Shown: positions 44,812 through 56,757 of the stretch, in pieces
How positions within the stretch are numbered: the first letter of the stretch is position 1
Layout: each line of letters starts with the position of its first letter
NCBI GenBank assembly: GCA_907163375.1
Contig: CAJQUW010000898.1
Span: 1 to 64,000, forward strand
DNA from: Prostheceraeus crozeri
Lineage: Eukaryota > Platyhelminthes > Polycladida > Euryleptidae
Direction of reading: 5' to 3'
DNA length: 64,000 nucleotides
Notes under the pieces: model-generated
Seen by the model: the letters and a program-made list of their open reading frames with translations, nothing else
Databases searched by the model: none
Told to the model about the DNA's origin: nothing
Position numbers and translations under genes: made by a program

Positions 44812-45890
44812 GAACATCATTTTACTGTCATGAAAATTATTTGATGCGTCAACAAGAACTACTTACTTTAATACCTGCACAACTTGCATGTGCTCACATA
44901 CATGCTAGAGCTTACAAGAAATGGAGATGACAATTGTCAATTTTACAATTATTTACATATTCGGAAGTTACGTATTACACAACTAAAGGGTTGTGACTTG
45001 TTGACATGCAACGTTTTACCGATCCCGAAGGGGTGGACTTTCTTGTTCTTCAACTTAAGCAGTTCCATTGCATTAGAAAGAGTGGAGTGGGAAGAATGAA
45101 CAGCTAAGACTGTAAAATCTTTGCCAGGCCCTAACCTCCCACCATCGCGTCCTACATGTTCGCACTCCAGCTGCTCAACGCTCTCTTCAAGAGGTAATTG
45201 AAAGGAAAGGTGGGAAGTTAAAAAGAGAAGGGGCTTTCAACTGGTACAATTTGACTGAGCCACATTTTCTATCGTTTTGCTTTTAAGCGGATATCATGTA
45301 ATCATGACTTTAACAATATTTCATTAGTAACCGTGAAATCAATCAGACGTTAATGTCATTTCTTTTTTTAAACAAATGCTATGTACGAACTGCTTGATAC
45401 AGACCTGCAGCTATTGTTGGAAGATTTTGTTAAATGCTATATCATGCTCATTTTTGAGATGCTCTGTGTTAAACCTCATACAATTTGGAAGAATTTGAAT
45501 CTAACCTAAGATGCAGTAGATGCTCACAGACCTTGAAAAAATCATCAAATATGTGAAAATGAAAATTAAATTATTGAAATGAATCCCCACGTTTAGGGAG
45601 CTCAAAGTAGCCCGAGAAAATAGGGTTAAGTTATCAATGTGAGTGCAACCCATATGCGAAGCCAGTCTCAAGAGTGACATAAAAAATTAACCAAATCAAA
45701 GATGAAGATATGAAATTCTAATGTCAGCTTGGTCGATCCTAATTTTCATCAGCACATTTCTATTTCTAAGAATTTGTAGACCGATTCTCGCACGTCTTTT
45801 CTATTCTCTATCAGGTCTCTGGAAACAGATCCGTAATCGAACACAGGCAAAAAATGAGTTAGACCGGATGCACAGACGATAAGCTATTAG

Positions 45891-46806
45891 GCCCCTGTCA
45901 CACAGAATACGTTGTCTTCCATCTTCCTTTTGGGATTTCCTTTTAATTGCATACACTCTAAACCAGCACCTCCTAAATCACACACTAAAGCAAGACACTA
46001 TTCGTAACTAATAAAAAAATCCTAAAGCAAAGCGTTTTAGGAGGCTAGCGCACTAGGGCTATTGTTCTCTTCAGTATGTCAACATTCTATTTCACGCAAC
46101 CTCCTAAAATTCTAGTGTGCGGCGCTTTAGGATGCAGGTTTCTTCGATTTTAGGAGGTGCTGGTTTACAGTGTATAGAAAAGAATACAACCTATCAGACA
46201 GAAAAAATCATCAGTCATAAGCCATCTTCGATCTCCTTGACTTTTGGTTGCTTAATTATTTACAAGATTCTCCACTAGCGTGGTTGTTTAACTTTGGTAT
46301 CTTCCGTTTCCTGGATCCATCGAATTTTTTGCCGTGTCGCGTTTTTTGATTTAATCGTCCATCACACTGTCACACAGGGAAAGTCATAAGGCGTCGTCCA
46401 TCGGACATAAGGCATGAAATTATGCGGCTGATGAGTTCATTTACATCTGTATCAGACATCAGCCGCAGGACTGTTCTAAAATTAGAACAACGTGAAGTGA
46501 CGTCTGAAGGAAGATTTAGGAAGCTGTCATTCGCAAAGAGAAGCAATGTATCATAAAACAGCTCTTTCTTCACCATGTTGGACGAGGACAAGGATGAGAA
46601 GAGTTGCTATAGCAACGGTTAATAGTAAAAATGGCGCTACCTGAATCGGAAATGGATTTCCCCAGTGTGACTGTGGTCCGTGGAAGATGGAAGGCGGAAG
46701 ACGCCAGATGGCAGATGAAAATCGTCGCATCACGCCTTATGTAGAATGTGCAGAAAGGAGAGTGACATGGAAGATGGAAGACGCCTTATTCTGTGTGACA
46801 GCGGCC
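45891..46806. mobile_element. Harbinger-like DNA element with nested MITE
   Basis: Left end GCCCCTGTCACACAGAATAC then GTTGTCTTCCATC; right end reversed GGCCGCTGTCACACAGAATA then AGGCGTCTTCCATC. Both are flanked by TTAG, containing the TTA/TAA-type duplication typical of PIF/Harbinger. Internal partial repeats of the end motif (around 46370 and 46665) suggest earlier rearrangement. The - strand at 46591-46370 has an open segment NFRTVLRLMSDTDVNELISR that faintly recalls the N-terminus of Harbinger transposases. Non-autonomous. A 219 bp TA-flanked MITE sits inside the left half. Confidence 0.62.
45952..46174. mobile_element. TA-flanked MITE nested in the Harbinger-like element
   Basis: Inverted ends CACTCTAAACCAGCACCTCC and CACTGTAAACCAGCACCTCC, each followed by TAAA and flanked by TA. 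Internal subterminal copies of CTCCTAAA/TTTAGGAG face each other. Its ends resemble those at 9772 and 30666, defining one family with ends like TACACTGTAARCC. Confidence 0.68.
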
Positions 46807-46969
46807 TTAGCCGTAAGTCAATAAGCTATCACCCGGTTTAGAATCCTTGGACAATTATCTTCAGTAAAAGCGAAGTTGTGACATAACGCGACATACTCCA
46901 TGCATGAGTTTTACTATGCGCTATGCTCTTGCAAAAATTAAGAAAATCTCAAAATCTCAGATATTCTTT

Positions 46970-47000
46970 TTCTGCCTGCCTGCCTGCCTGTATTACCTAT
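46970..47000. repeat. (CTGC)n-like short tandem repeat
   Basis: CTGCCTGCCTGCCTGCCTG at about 46973-46991. The surrounding 46807-47396 shows no gene. Confidence 0.8.
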
Positions 47001-47404
47001 CATGAGGAAAATATTGTCAAAATGACTTAAGGATTGTGGCCTATTCTGTGTGCCTCCGGCATGATGGATACTTCAAATCTGTCAAGTCGTGAACACAATT
47101 TAAATGTTGTCCTACTTTGTATATTTTTCAATATTCAATCAGCTGTAGACTTGTAAATAATGAATATATCTGAAAGCCCTTTCGTGACTTTTCATGAATT
47201 GACATGGTTAAGCCACATGTAAAGTTTGGACCCTCCAATTGTTATTTGTTTTAACGCTACGACCTAAAAGTGCTTCACCTGCCAAGCAGGGTCTCCTGGA
47301 CCTTTATACGGAATGCGTCAAGTTCTCCCTACGATTCGCGCTCCCTTGGAATATTGGTGTGTGAGTGTTGCTAGCTCTCCCACATGACAAATGATAAATG
47401 ATAC

Positions 47405-48019
47405 CAGTGGCGGCTCGTGACATTTGGTCCAGGTGGGGCATAAGCATGAAATTTTTACATAATCAAAAATCTAGTCTAAAAGGATCTTATTTTATAAATG
47501 AAAAGCAAAGAATATGTTAGCAACATGCTATACATGTGTAAGTCTATGTCACTGCATTTAGTTACACGGTTGAAGCAACATTTTGTCTATCATTCAGGCT
47601 GATTCATGGACTGATCACTGGTGCTAACCTCACATCACCTCACTCAGTAAAAAGGGAATCACAATGCATCGTCTTTGCATTGACGGTTAACCAATCAGAA
47701 GTTTTAGGGCTCCCTCTCGAGTGCCCATTCTGTGACGCATTCATCGCGTGTTAATTCTGTCTATTCGCTCAGATCGTGAAATGAACCACTCTCACGTCAT
47801 CTCAATCTCGATGCTTGGGCGCGCCCATCAGTCTTGAAAATGATTGATGGATTCTGCTAGCGTCACTGTCGCGCAAATGGAATAGATGTACATGAAGTAT
47901 AGTTGAAATTTATGATCAAGAAATGGAGTCTACTACTGATGTTGCTGGTTATTTAAGTTAGACAACATTTCAATAGGTGGGGCAGTGCCCCAACTGCCCA
48001 AATGAACGAGCCGCCACTG
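47405..48019. mobile_element. hAT MITE (615 bp) with perfect 8 bp target duplication
   Basis: Ends CAGTGGCGGCTCGTGACATT and, reversed, CAGTGGCGGCTCGTTCATTT. Flanking octamer AATGATAC is identical on both sides (47397-47404, 48020-48027). CAGTGGCGG termini plus an 8 bp duplication are diagnostic of hAT. No transposase frame, so non-autonomous; the intact duplication implies fairly recent insertion. Confidence 0.88.
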
Positions 48020-48027
48020 AATGATAC

Positions 48028-49930
48028 TGAACTATATTGACGTTTCTTCTATCGAACCTGTTTTCAGGTGAACGTTACTTGTGAGGAGTATGCTAAAATG
48101 AGACATTGCCGGCGTGACGAATTCCCGCTATATTGAAGCGGTTGATTTCGCAGATGACTTGGTCAACAGTTACGACGAAGACCGAATTGGCATGCATCTA
48201 GACAAAAGATTCAATACAAAGATTCCATCCCGGCGTTATATGTCTACCTGAAGATGCTTGTATTATATGATGTGTGCTCATTCTGACACCTGGCTGTGAG
48301 AAAGAAGATCCGATCAGTTGAATGTTTTTTGTGGAGATGTCACTATCAGGAATTGTGTGGACGTTTCCGAACAAAAAAGGAATGCCGTCGTGTCCAAACC
48401 ACATATACACGTGGTAGGCCAACAAAATTAGAAACCTGCAAACAGAAAAGGAGTAGGCCTAATCTACCGCATCTTTGCACTTATTTTTGGAATAAAGACG
48501 GCATAGATCCATTCAAAGTCCCTGCTCGGGGAAAAGCAACACAATCACCATCCATGAGTACATGCAATAACATCGGGTTAGGATGTTATGCGGACAAATC
48601 CCTCCGAGACCATAAAATCTGCAAGCCAAAAGACAGACGATTGTTCTATGCTAAAGGCTTTCATGAAATGGGAGTCTTGTTTGCAAATTGGGCCATCCTG
48701 ACGCGAGCAGATTACATGGATAACATTGCTATACCAACTTTTTGAAGCCGAAATACAGGCTAGACATTTGTAATCGGCGGCGAAACTTCTATATATGTAT
48801 AAACGAGTAATATGTCCTCAACGCCCCTTGAATGCGATCATGCACGCATTAGCCTGACCAATACAGAGTTCAGCAGAAGGCAAAGCGAATGCTCTTTGTC
48901 CACATTGTCTCAATTTGCCAGAGCCGTATCAATATCGTTCACATGCAATGCACGTAATGATTATAATTGAATTCAGCTTGCTCTTGACGATGAAATAGCC
49001 TCCAGATTTATGTCGACCTGCATGTGTAGACCAATGTTTGTTTGCAACTCTAGTCCATCATTCTGTCAGTTCACATTTAATGCGACTAGAGTGGTCTCAA
49101 TAAAGATTAAGATTTTGCTACACGTTTTTGTCTTAAGCAAATTAGGATCACATTCTAGAAGCAGAGTATAGGTACAATGTAGCATATATAGGTTCACATG
49201 CTAATACAATCATATGAACATAATATCAATCTATGCATTTTTATGTCATGTATTTTAAGCCTTCGGTACAAAAGATTTGTTGCATTCATAGAACGCGAAT
49301 TAATTGTCATCATCAAACTCATTTTTGGCCATTTAAGTGCTGATATGGATATGCTAAATTGAAATTATACATCCTCTCTCTAATAACTTGCAGATGGCAG
49401 ACCTAAACGGTAGCTCTAAACGGTAGCTCTAAACGCTTTTATCAAAATAAAGTTTCTAAGCATTGGTGTGCTTTGAACGTTATGATTATATGAAATTGAC
49501 TTGATTACTTTGCCTCAAAAAGTGAAAATACTACGTTGGAGCAATGGGGGACCCTGCTTGGCAGGTGGAGAAATTTTTTCTACATAGGGCATGATAGCCG
49601 TTAAAGAACTTTCCTTCTAACTAATGATGACATTTGAATTGCAATTTTCCTGAATCTATGATACAAATGCTGAACTCACTTTATGTTACTTGTAATATGA
49701 TATCTGTGCATTATATGCTCTCTAAGTATCACCTAATCCTGACCGCAATGTCGGCCTATTTCCATGGAATCATATTACAATGGTACTGTTTGCATGTTTG
49801 AAGTCGGACAGCAATGACTAACTGCGACAAGGACAAAAATCCATCAATCGCATTTCTATTAATGGGTCCGCATTATTGCTGTCCTCTCAAGCATGTTGTC
49901 TATCTGAAGATGGACTCCGGATGACGACCG
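48028..49930. other. Intergenic DNA, no supported gene
   Basis: An open frame of 149 codons at 48296-48745 (+) has no recognised motif, and its composition does not convince. Small tandem copies of CTAAACGGTAG lie at about 49404-49430. Confidence 0.4.
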
Positions 49931-49938
49931 AAAAAATC

Positions 49939-50590
49939 GGTGCTTATGGGTTATCTCCCCCTCCACGTTTTCAAATTTGTCTGCAATCCATAGAAATTAG
50001 TCAATCATCACAAAACTTCAGAGACACGTATTTGAGTATATTTGCTACCCACATGCAGAATTTTTTGCAAATCGGACAAGAACTTTTTGCATTAGAGATG
50101 ATAATGTGAGGTGCAGCGATGTCAGCAGCTTGATCTGACTTCGCCTGACCTCTTCGTCTGAGCAGATAGCACTATAGGTCAACAAAGTCATGTCGCGACA
50201 GCTCTGGAAGTGACAATGAATGACCCAGACCACATCCTTTTCATTCATTCATTAATGTGCTTAACTTAAGAAAGGTGTGGTGGGGTAGTGGTCGTGGGAA
50301 GATTTCAAATAGCAATGGATGAGACAGAGACAGAAAGAGAACAATGTACACGCGAGTAACAATTATGCGTCGATCAGACAAAGTCAGATCATGCTGTTGA
50401 AATCGCTACACTTAACGATACCGTCTCTAATGCAAAAAGTACTTGTCCGATATACATAAATTTTTGTATGTAGGTAGAACATATGTCTAAGTACTCGTAT
50501 ATCTACCTGAAGTTTGGTAATCATTGATTCATTTCTGCTGATTCTAGACCAATTTGAAAACGTGTAGGGGAGATAACCCATAAGTACCAA
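49939..50590. repeat. Foldback inverted repeat (about 215 bp arms)
   Basis: Left arm 49939-50150 begins GGTGCTTATGGGTTATCTCC. The right arm 50370-50590, reversed, begins GGTACTTATGGGTTATCTCC. Arms also share CACGTTTTCAAATT, ATCGGACAAG and ACTTTTTGCATTAGAGA. About 220 bp of spacer. No coding capacity; probably a MITE-like element of unknown type. Confidence 0.68.
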
Positions 50591-50599
50591 AAATTGTAC

Positions 50600-51380
50600 A
50601 TTATTCATAAATACGTTAAACATCAAAACAATCCTGATTCTTTCATCATAAATTCATTCAGTTCTAATTTCGTCAGAACTCTCAAAATCAGTTGCTTGGC
50701 TATATATTTCACGTAGGCCTATTATCAAATTAATGCGTATGTCTTACTGATAGGAAGAACAGGGATTCCAAGGGTTAGCATGGTCCACATTACCACGTTC
50801 AGAGACAAAAATGATGTGTTTGCGATTGAAGTAGTGGACTAGTTTCGTATTCCATCTTCTTCTGTTGAATGATGCAAAATCAGCACAGAAGCTAATGAAC
50901 ATTTCGAATTTATTGATAACTTCGTTTTTCACTTTTTCAGAATAATTGCCATGGTGGAGGCAAAATTTTACCCATCCCGGAGGCCAAAACCTAGTTTTCA
51001 TTTATTGAAAGTTTTTTAATGTCGGCATTTAATGCCTTTTTTCTGATCGTCGAATGCCAATAATACAACATAGTAACATCCTTGTAGCAGATGAACTCAC
51101 TATTTTGTTTAGTGTGAATGAATTGAATTTTGTTAAAGAGCATCTCGAAGATGACGATGTGGCAAAATCGTCGATCTCTTTGGCCTGAAGTTTTTCTTGG
51201 AAATATCAATTTCCTGTCATGTTTATCTAGGAGTCCATGTCAACGCTTCACATTACGGACTGACAGCCACATAGAAGTGAGACCGCAATTTTAGTGGGTA
51301 ATACCAGATTTATTATTCATTACAGAGCGCCATCCTGGTACATTCTATTACTACAGTGTTTTGACTACCGAGTTTCACTT
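50600..51380. other. Intergenic DNA, two - strand open frames without recognised product
   Basis: Frames at 51001-50744 and 51209-50991 (-) lie end to end but carry no motif I know. I do not call them genes. Confidence 0.3.
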
Positions 51381-51384
51381 TAGA

Positions 51385-51880
51385 AGACTTACTGCTACCT
51401 ACTTCAAATACATTTTATCACTGAAATTAACACATGCGTCATTTAAGTAAGTTTTTAAGTCAGATGATGTCAATGATCACGAAATAATTTCTAAAAAGTA
51501 ATCAGGTGCCTTCACAATAATAATTGATGTCTGAAATTGAAGTCATGGAAAACTAATCAACTAGCTCAACTTTGTGACATTGCAATTGCAAACAACGGAC
51601 CTGAATGACATCAGATTAAATATTCAGATGAGAATTGATTAAACATTGTATGCAATGATCAATGGCATTGATAAATATATTATATAATATTTATTGGATC
51701 AATTCTCAGCCTTAATTCTGTGAACTGGATATTTGGATATCCAGGCGTCATCAAGCGACAGAGTTTGCCCAGGTTCAAACTGTAAATCAAATTGACAACA
51801 TGTCAAAGGCAGTCACAATAATCGGCAAAATTGATTCACATCAACCTGCATATGATTTTTTGAAAAATTACCTGAGCCAG
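51385..51880. repeat. Segment duplicated from the SLC6 upstream region (copy 2)
   Basis: Diverged copy of 43905-44410, same orientation. At the matching place it even keeps a donor-like site on the - strand (CTCAG|GTAATT near 51872). No transporter coding sequence is seen on its downstream (lower-coordinate) side. Confidence 0.72.
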
Positions 51881-52199
51881 AGAATCCTTTTACAAATCCC
51901 TCATGCATTTTGAATATAATATACAGTATAGCCCGAATTCGATCAACCATGAATATATTCAATTCATCTCTATTAAGTCACTTTTCATTTCTACACGTTA
52001 TGTCACAATGCATGTGTTGAAATCATTGAAAAATCACCAAAGCAAGGACTTCTCTCATCTTATAAAATAAAGTAATTATACCTACATTTAGTATAACAGG
52101 AAGGTATAAATAATATATTTGTCTGTTTCCGAAGCATAATAGGCACGGCGCTCTTCTTGCATGTGTCCTAGCTGCTGTTTATCTCACTTTCATTCTTCT

Positions 52200-52855
52200 T
52201 GTGCTGCGTGTTTAGCGAGAATGCAGAGTGTACATCGATGTTACCATGTTACCATGTTACCATCGATTCCACTCTCTCTTGGAATAAACATATTTCTGGA
52301 ATTTGTAAGAGCGCCTCATCTAAATTGTTTGCTTTGCGGCAGCTCAAACCATTTTTGTCAAAGAAAGATCTGTGTAACGTCTATTTCTCGTGCGTTAGAA
52401 GTTTGTTGGAATACTGCGCGCCATTATTTGCCAATTTATCAGAAACACAGGCCATCAAATTAGAGAGAATGCAAAACCGCTGACACAGATTAATTTGCTC
52501 CGACAATTGTGATTGCCCTTTTTTTGTTCCGCTAGCATATCGACGTTTAGTTCAGGGCTTCCGGTTATTTCAGAACATTTCTTTGGACGTATCTCACCCT
52601 TTACATGATCTTGTACCACCAAAACTTCCTGTGTCGAAACATTTTCGTATTCCATTATGTGAAGGTTCTTTGCGTCAAGATTGCTTTTTTGTTTACATGG
52701 CTAAGTTATTTAACAGTGGTTTTCGTTTGAGTTAATTTTGTTATCGTTGTAAAATGTTACTTGACTCATGACTTGTATTTTATGTTCAACCTCTCGATTT
52801 TTATTTGAGGTATTTGAAATAAACGTTATCTTATCTTATCTTATCTTACATGTGT
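52200..52855 (+). mobile_element. 5'-truncated LINE: RT C-terminal region and tail
   Basis: One frame reads STLSWNKHISGICKSASSKL, FLSKKDLCNVYFSCVRSLLE, YCAPLFANLSETQAIKLERM and, beyond a single in-frame TGA at 52481-52483, PFFVPLAYRRLVQGFRLFQN to a stop at about 52735 after AKLFNSGFRLS. This is the C-terminal domain after the RT of a CR1/L2-type LINE. It ends with AATAAACG and a (TTATC)n tail at about 52829-52848. Different family from the LINE at 21-26 kb (different tail and sequence). Confidence 0.75.
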
Positions 52856-55800
52856 AGATTTTAAGTCTTGACCTTGATGAGACCAATGTTTCAACCAAGA
52901 TCTCCCGGATGCAGGTAGAACATTCTTCACAAGACCACAGTGCCGGTCCGATATATGTCCGAGCAATGTTTCATTGAGAATGACACAGATCGAAGATTGA
53001 TTCGATCCTTTAAGATAAGGTTATAGCAAAAAGCCTTTGTCATGAACAAGTAGATCCTGAGCATGTCCAAGATAAGGTGGATAGAAGATTACTGACAATA
53101 CATTTAGGGTTCGGAATGGAGGAGCTCAGAGGTGACTGTCTCATATTCGGGCAGCTATTTTCCCATGTCTGCTGGAAAAGTGGTCCTGCATGTATAGATG
53201 CGTCCTCGGGACCTCCATGCGCGCTGCAGAGCCCTGTCAGCTCCGGTTTATAGGTTGATAGGTTCAGATGGTGGGAAGCTCGGGATTCCATTCCGTACTT
53301 CCAAAAGATATAGATGAAGAACTGCTTCTTTTTAAATTGCAGTGTAAACTATACCGCAAAGGATTATTGAGAACTCAATTTTAACGACATCAAAATAAAA
53401 TATTTATATCAACCCATTTCTGCAATTTAGCGTCCCTGTCAACTTTCGTAGTGAAAGATTTTAGATGAAGAGAGAGGAATAAATATTATAGAAGCGGCCA
53501 CCACTTTTCCCAACCAGCTTGTTGAAACTCCGACACTCGCGGAGACAGCAGCCATTCAGTTCATGCAAGTGCACACTTAAGTCATTGACTGGTACATCCT
53601 AGTGCGAAATGTTGCTTAGTTGTGACGCACGTCGCTTTTATTACTTCGTGCTTGAGTTTATTGCTGAGCCGAGATGAGTTTCATTATTAGCTGAAGTAGC
53701 TAGACAAATGGAATATTGATATTTATTCTAAAATTTCAAAGGTTCATGATATGACGTGAAAAGTGAAGTATTTTGACGCACCATCTATGGAAAATTGCAT
53801 CAAAGGATCTATGACGAAAATGACTGCTGTTTCAAATACTTTTCAACTTAAGCGAAGTTCAGTATTTTGAAAATATGCCCTTTAATGTGTGACACAGTGC
53901 ATACAGATAAGTTCACAGTGATGACTAGCTTCAAGGGATCGAAGGCAGGCGGTATGCCACACTACAGAAACCTTTCCTCAGAAATCTTTCGGATTTTCTT
54001 TCGGATTTTTAATGCACTTTACAAAATACAAATCGATTTGCTGAGGACCGCTTTCTATAGCTAGGACTAAAAATTGTTTAGGACTAAAAATTGTTTATTC
54101 TCGGCAATTCTTGTCGTCGCATTCACGAACGCTGTCTGAATCTGTGCTTAAATGTCTGTTTGGACGACTGAAAATCTAGAAGCAAGTAAGCCAATGGCGC
54201 TAAAGAAACCTTCCAGACAAACTTGTAATTTGAGTAATTGTGTATTGCGAACAGCAACATCTGTATGAAAGCCATGGTTGTGTATGAAGTTGCTTGCAGA
54301 GCAAGTCAAAACAACGACATCGGGAGTGCAGTCCGCTCTCTTCATACACGTATTACAGAAGATGCCAAAAATACAGACTCCACTTCATTCAAGCATCACC
54401 AAAGTTGCTACCATCCCCCAACTTAGTGCTTCCTTTTGATATCAAAATCATAGCGTCTGATGCCAATAGCATTCATTTACGGTTCAGAGATGATGCTATA
54501 CTCATAGAATCTATGAAACCAAGCCTCAACAACAAAGATGAGTGCACAGCATATCAGACACTATGGTGATTTAGTACAGAAGACAAGTCTTCCTAGTCTC
54601 TTCCTAGAAATACTACTTTGTTTGAGAACATTACCTCTTACCCTCACGTTAATCGTGTGTAATGGTTACTCTTAAGCGCATATTAAAATCGAAAGTGTTG
54701 TTCACATTTTTTGGAGAAGGATGGGGATTTTCCTGCCTGGCAGAGACTGGAGAAAACCGTGTGAAGTGCGCATCAAGAAGATGGGAGGAGCCGAGTCGCA
54801 TGCATCCAACTAAAAGCGACATTTGATAAACTTTCATCGGAAATGATTGATAATTGATGCAGCAATGATCACTAAAATGTAGGTTCAGGTAAGCCTATAA
54901 CGATCCATGACTAGGCTTTATATACTTACCACCCGGAGTCGGAGTCCTATTGAAATAATAGGACTCCGCATCCCTCCTTGAAGCACAATAACTTGAAAAA
55001 TATCTACGTGAACTATCATATCGGCGAAAATTTGCAAAAATTTGTAAATTTTATACTTTCAATAAAACAGCTTGGCTCACTTCTAGATTTTCTTGCAAAA
55101 TATACTACTTAAAGAAAATTGTGTTTGGAAGACTGCTTGATTGTTCAAGTTGTTAAAGACAGAAGACGAGCGTGTCCTACATATATATGCATATACATAT
55201 GCCTTTCCGCAAATACTAGAACAAATTACTTAGTGAACAATATATTGTGTGACATAAATGAACAACAGTATCCTTCTGACACCTTTTACAATTTGGTTAG
55301 AGTGACTCACCAGTTACTTAGAATATGAAACACATATTTGGCTTGTGAACTTTCTATTGGTCTATATTTGTCCTAAGTCGCTCACTTTTCGTAATACAGA
55401 TCGCAATTCAATGTTTTATATAATTTTTTTTTGAAAATTTAGCGAATTAATCAATTTCCATCTGAAGTGTAGCCAAAATGTAAATAAAAAATATTCCACT
55501 TATCTGATTACCTTCTGATGATATTAAAAAGACTGAAGACGATTTGAAGATGCCTAAAGTTTTGATAAGAGTGGAAATAGACGCAAAATGCTATCTAACT
55601 GTGCCATGAATATTCATAGATTTAATACGCAACACTAGCAAACCATTGACATTTTGAAGACTGCATGCGATGTCTATGCTCCAGTAAATGATCATTTAAT
55701 GATTTGTGGACCTGTTTTACTGAAATACTGCACTCACATTGACAAGCCTTCGTTGAGATTAACATGCGAAATGTTTTCATTAATTAATTTGATGTTTCCA

Positions 55801-56039
55801 CATTTAGTTCGATTGAATCTGATGTTTTCTATAGACGTGATGTTCGTGTATTTCGTGATAAGGTATTCTTGCAATACCAGATTGTAAAATAAGTTACAAA
55901 TTAAGTATGGTCTGATTCATATGTGTAATATAAGAAAATATTTTCAGTTATGATTCGCAACAACGCATAAAATAAATGATGAATTTTCTCTAGCTCATTC
56001 TATATTTGTATTTAGGCCTACAGAGCGCCACATTCGTCG
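52856..56039. other. Intergenic DNA, no supported gene
   Basis: Only short non-conserved open frames. A tandem duplication of TAGGACTAAAAATTGTTTA lies at about 54061-54099. Nothing else recognised. Confidence 0.4.
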
Positions 56040-56757
56040 ATGTTCATTCTAATTCATGGTCAGGAACACGAGGCTGTTACCAATGGGAGCTCGCATTTGC
56101 GGTTAATGGCTGGTGCAAGAGATTTAATCAATCGAGCTTCGGTTAGTCTGCAGTCCACTGCTCCATGACTTTTGACCATAATATCAATGTCGAAGTGAGA
56201 GATGGAAATGTCATTGAACTGGTGCACTTTAATACCGTGTTCGTAAAGAGCATTTCTTTTGTTCTTATTGATCAAATCTCTTCTATCCTCATTATAGCGT
56301 TTGGTAAACGGCGGTTAGTTTGACCTATATGAAAATCATCACATAAATTACATTTCAGCTTATAAACTAAAAATCGGTCACCACAAGATTAGTTTTGTAG
56401 TAAAAGAGAGCAGAGATGACAAGAATTGTGTTTCTTATTATTACGATTTCTTTTATTAATAACTGTCTCTAAAGTGAGACCAGGTTTGCTAATGAATTTT
56501 ATGTAGGTCAAACTAACCGCCGTTTACCAAACGCTATAATGAGCATAGAAGAGATTTGATCAATAAGAACAAAAGAAATGCCCTTTACGAACACGGTATT
56601 AAAGTGCACCAGTTCAGTGACATTTCCATCTCTCACTTCGACATTGATATCATGGACAAAAGTCATAGCGCAGTGGACTGCAGACTAACCGAAGCTCGAT
56701 TGATTAAATCTCTTGCACCAGCCATTAACCGCAAATACGAGCTCCCAAGTTTCTAAC
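56040..56757. mobile_element. Penelope-like element remnant with inverted GIY-YIG copies
   Basis: On the - strand (about 56510 to 56040) the linker FISKPGLTLETVINKRNRNN is followed by LVYKLKCNLCDDFHIGQTNR and KSHGAVDCRLTEARLIKSLA, the zinc-like and GIY-YIG endonuclease end of Penelope-like elements. On the + strand (56500-56757) the endonuclease part recurs head-to-head. The two arms of about 250 bp are about 96-97 percent alike. The remnant is fragmentary with a few breaks. The high arm identity points to a fairly young inversion or to gene conversion. Confidence 0.72.

Noticed and set aside
48296-48745. 149-codon open frame as a gene
   Set aside because: No motif, no splice context, and composition typical of chance frames.
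47275-49575. Large element bounded by CACCTGCCAAGCAGGGT in inverted orientation
   Set aside because: The motif is itself nearly palindromic and no further end similarity or target duplication was found.
50744-51209. Two adjacent - strand frames as a gene belonging to the duplicated SLC6 upstream region
   Set aside because: No NSS motif or splice acceptor in the right place; the products are unrecognisable.
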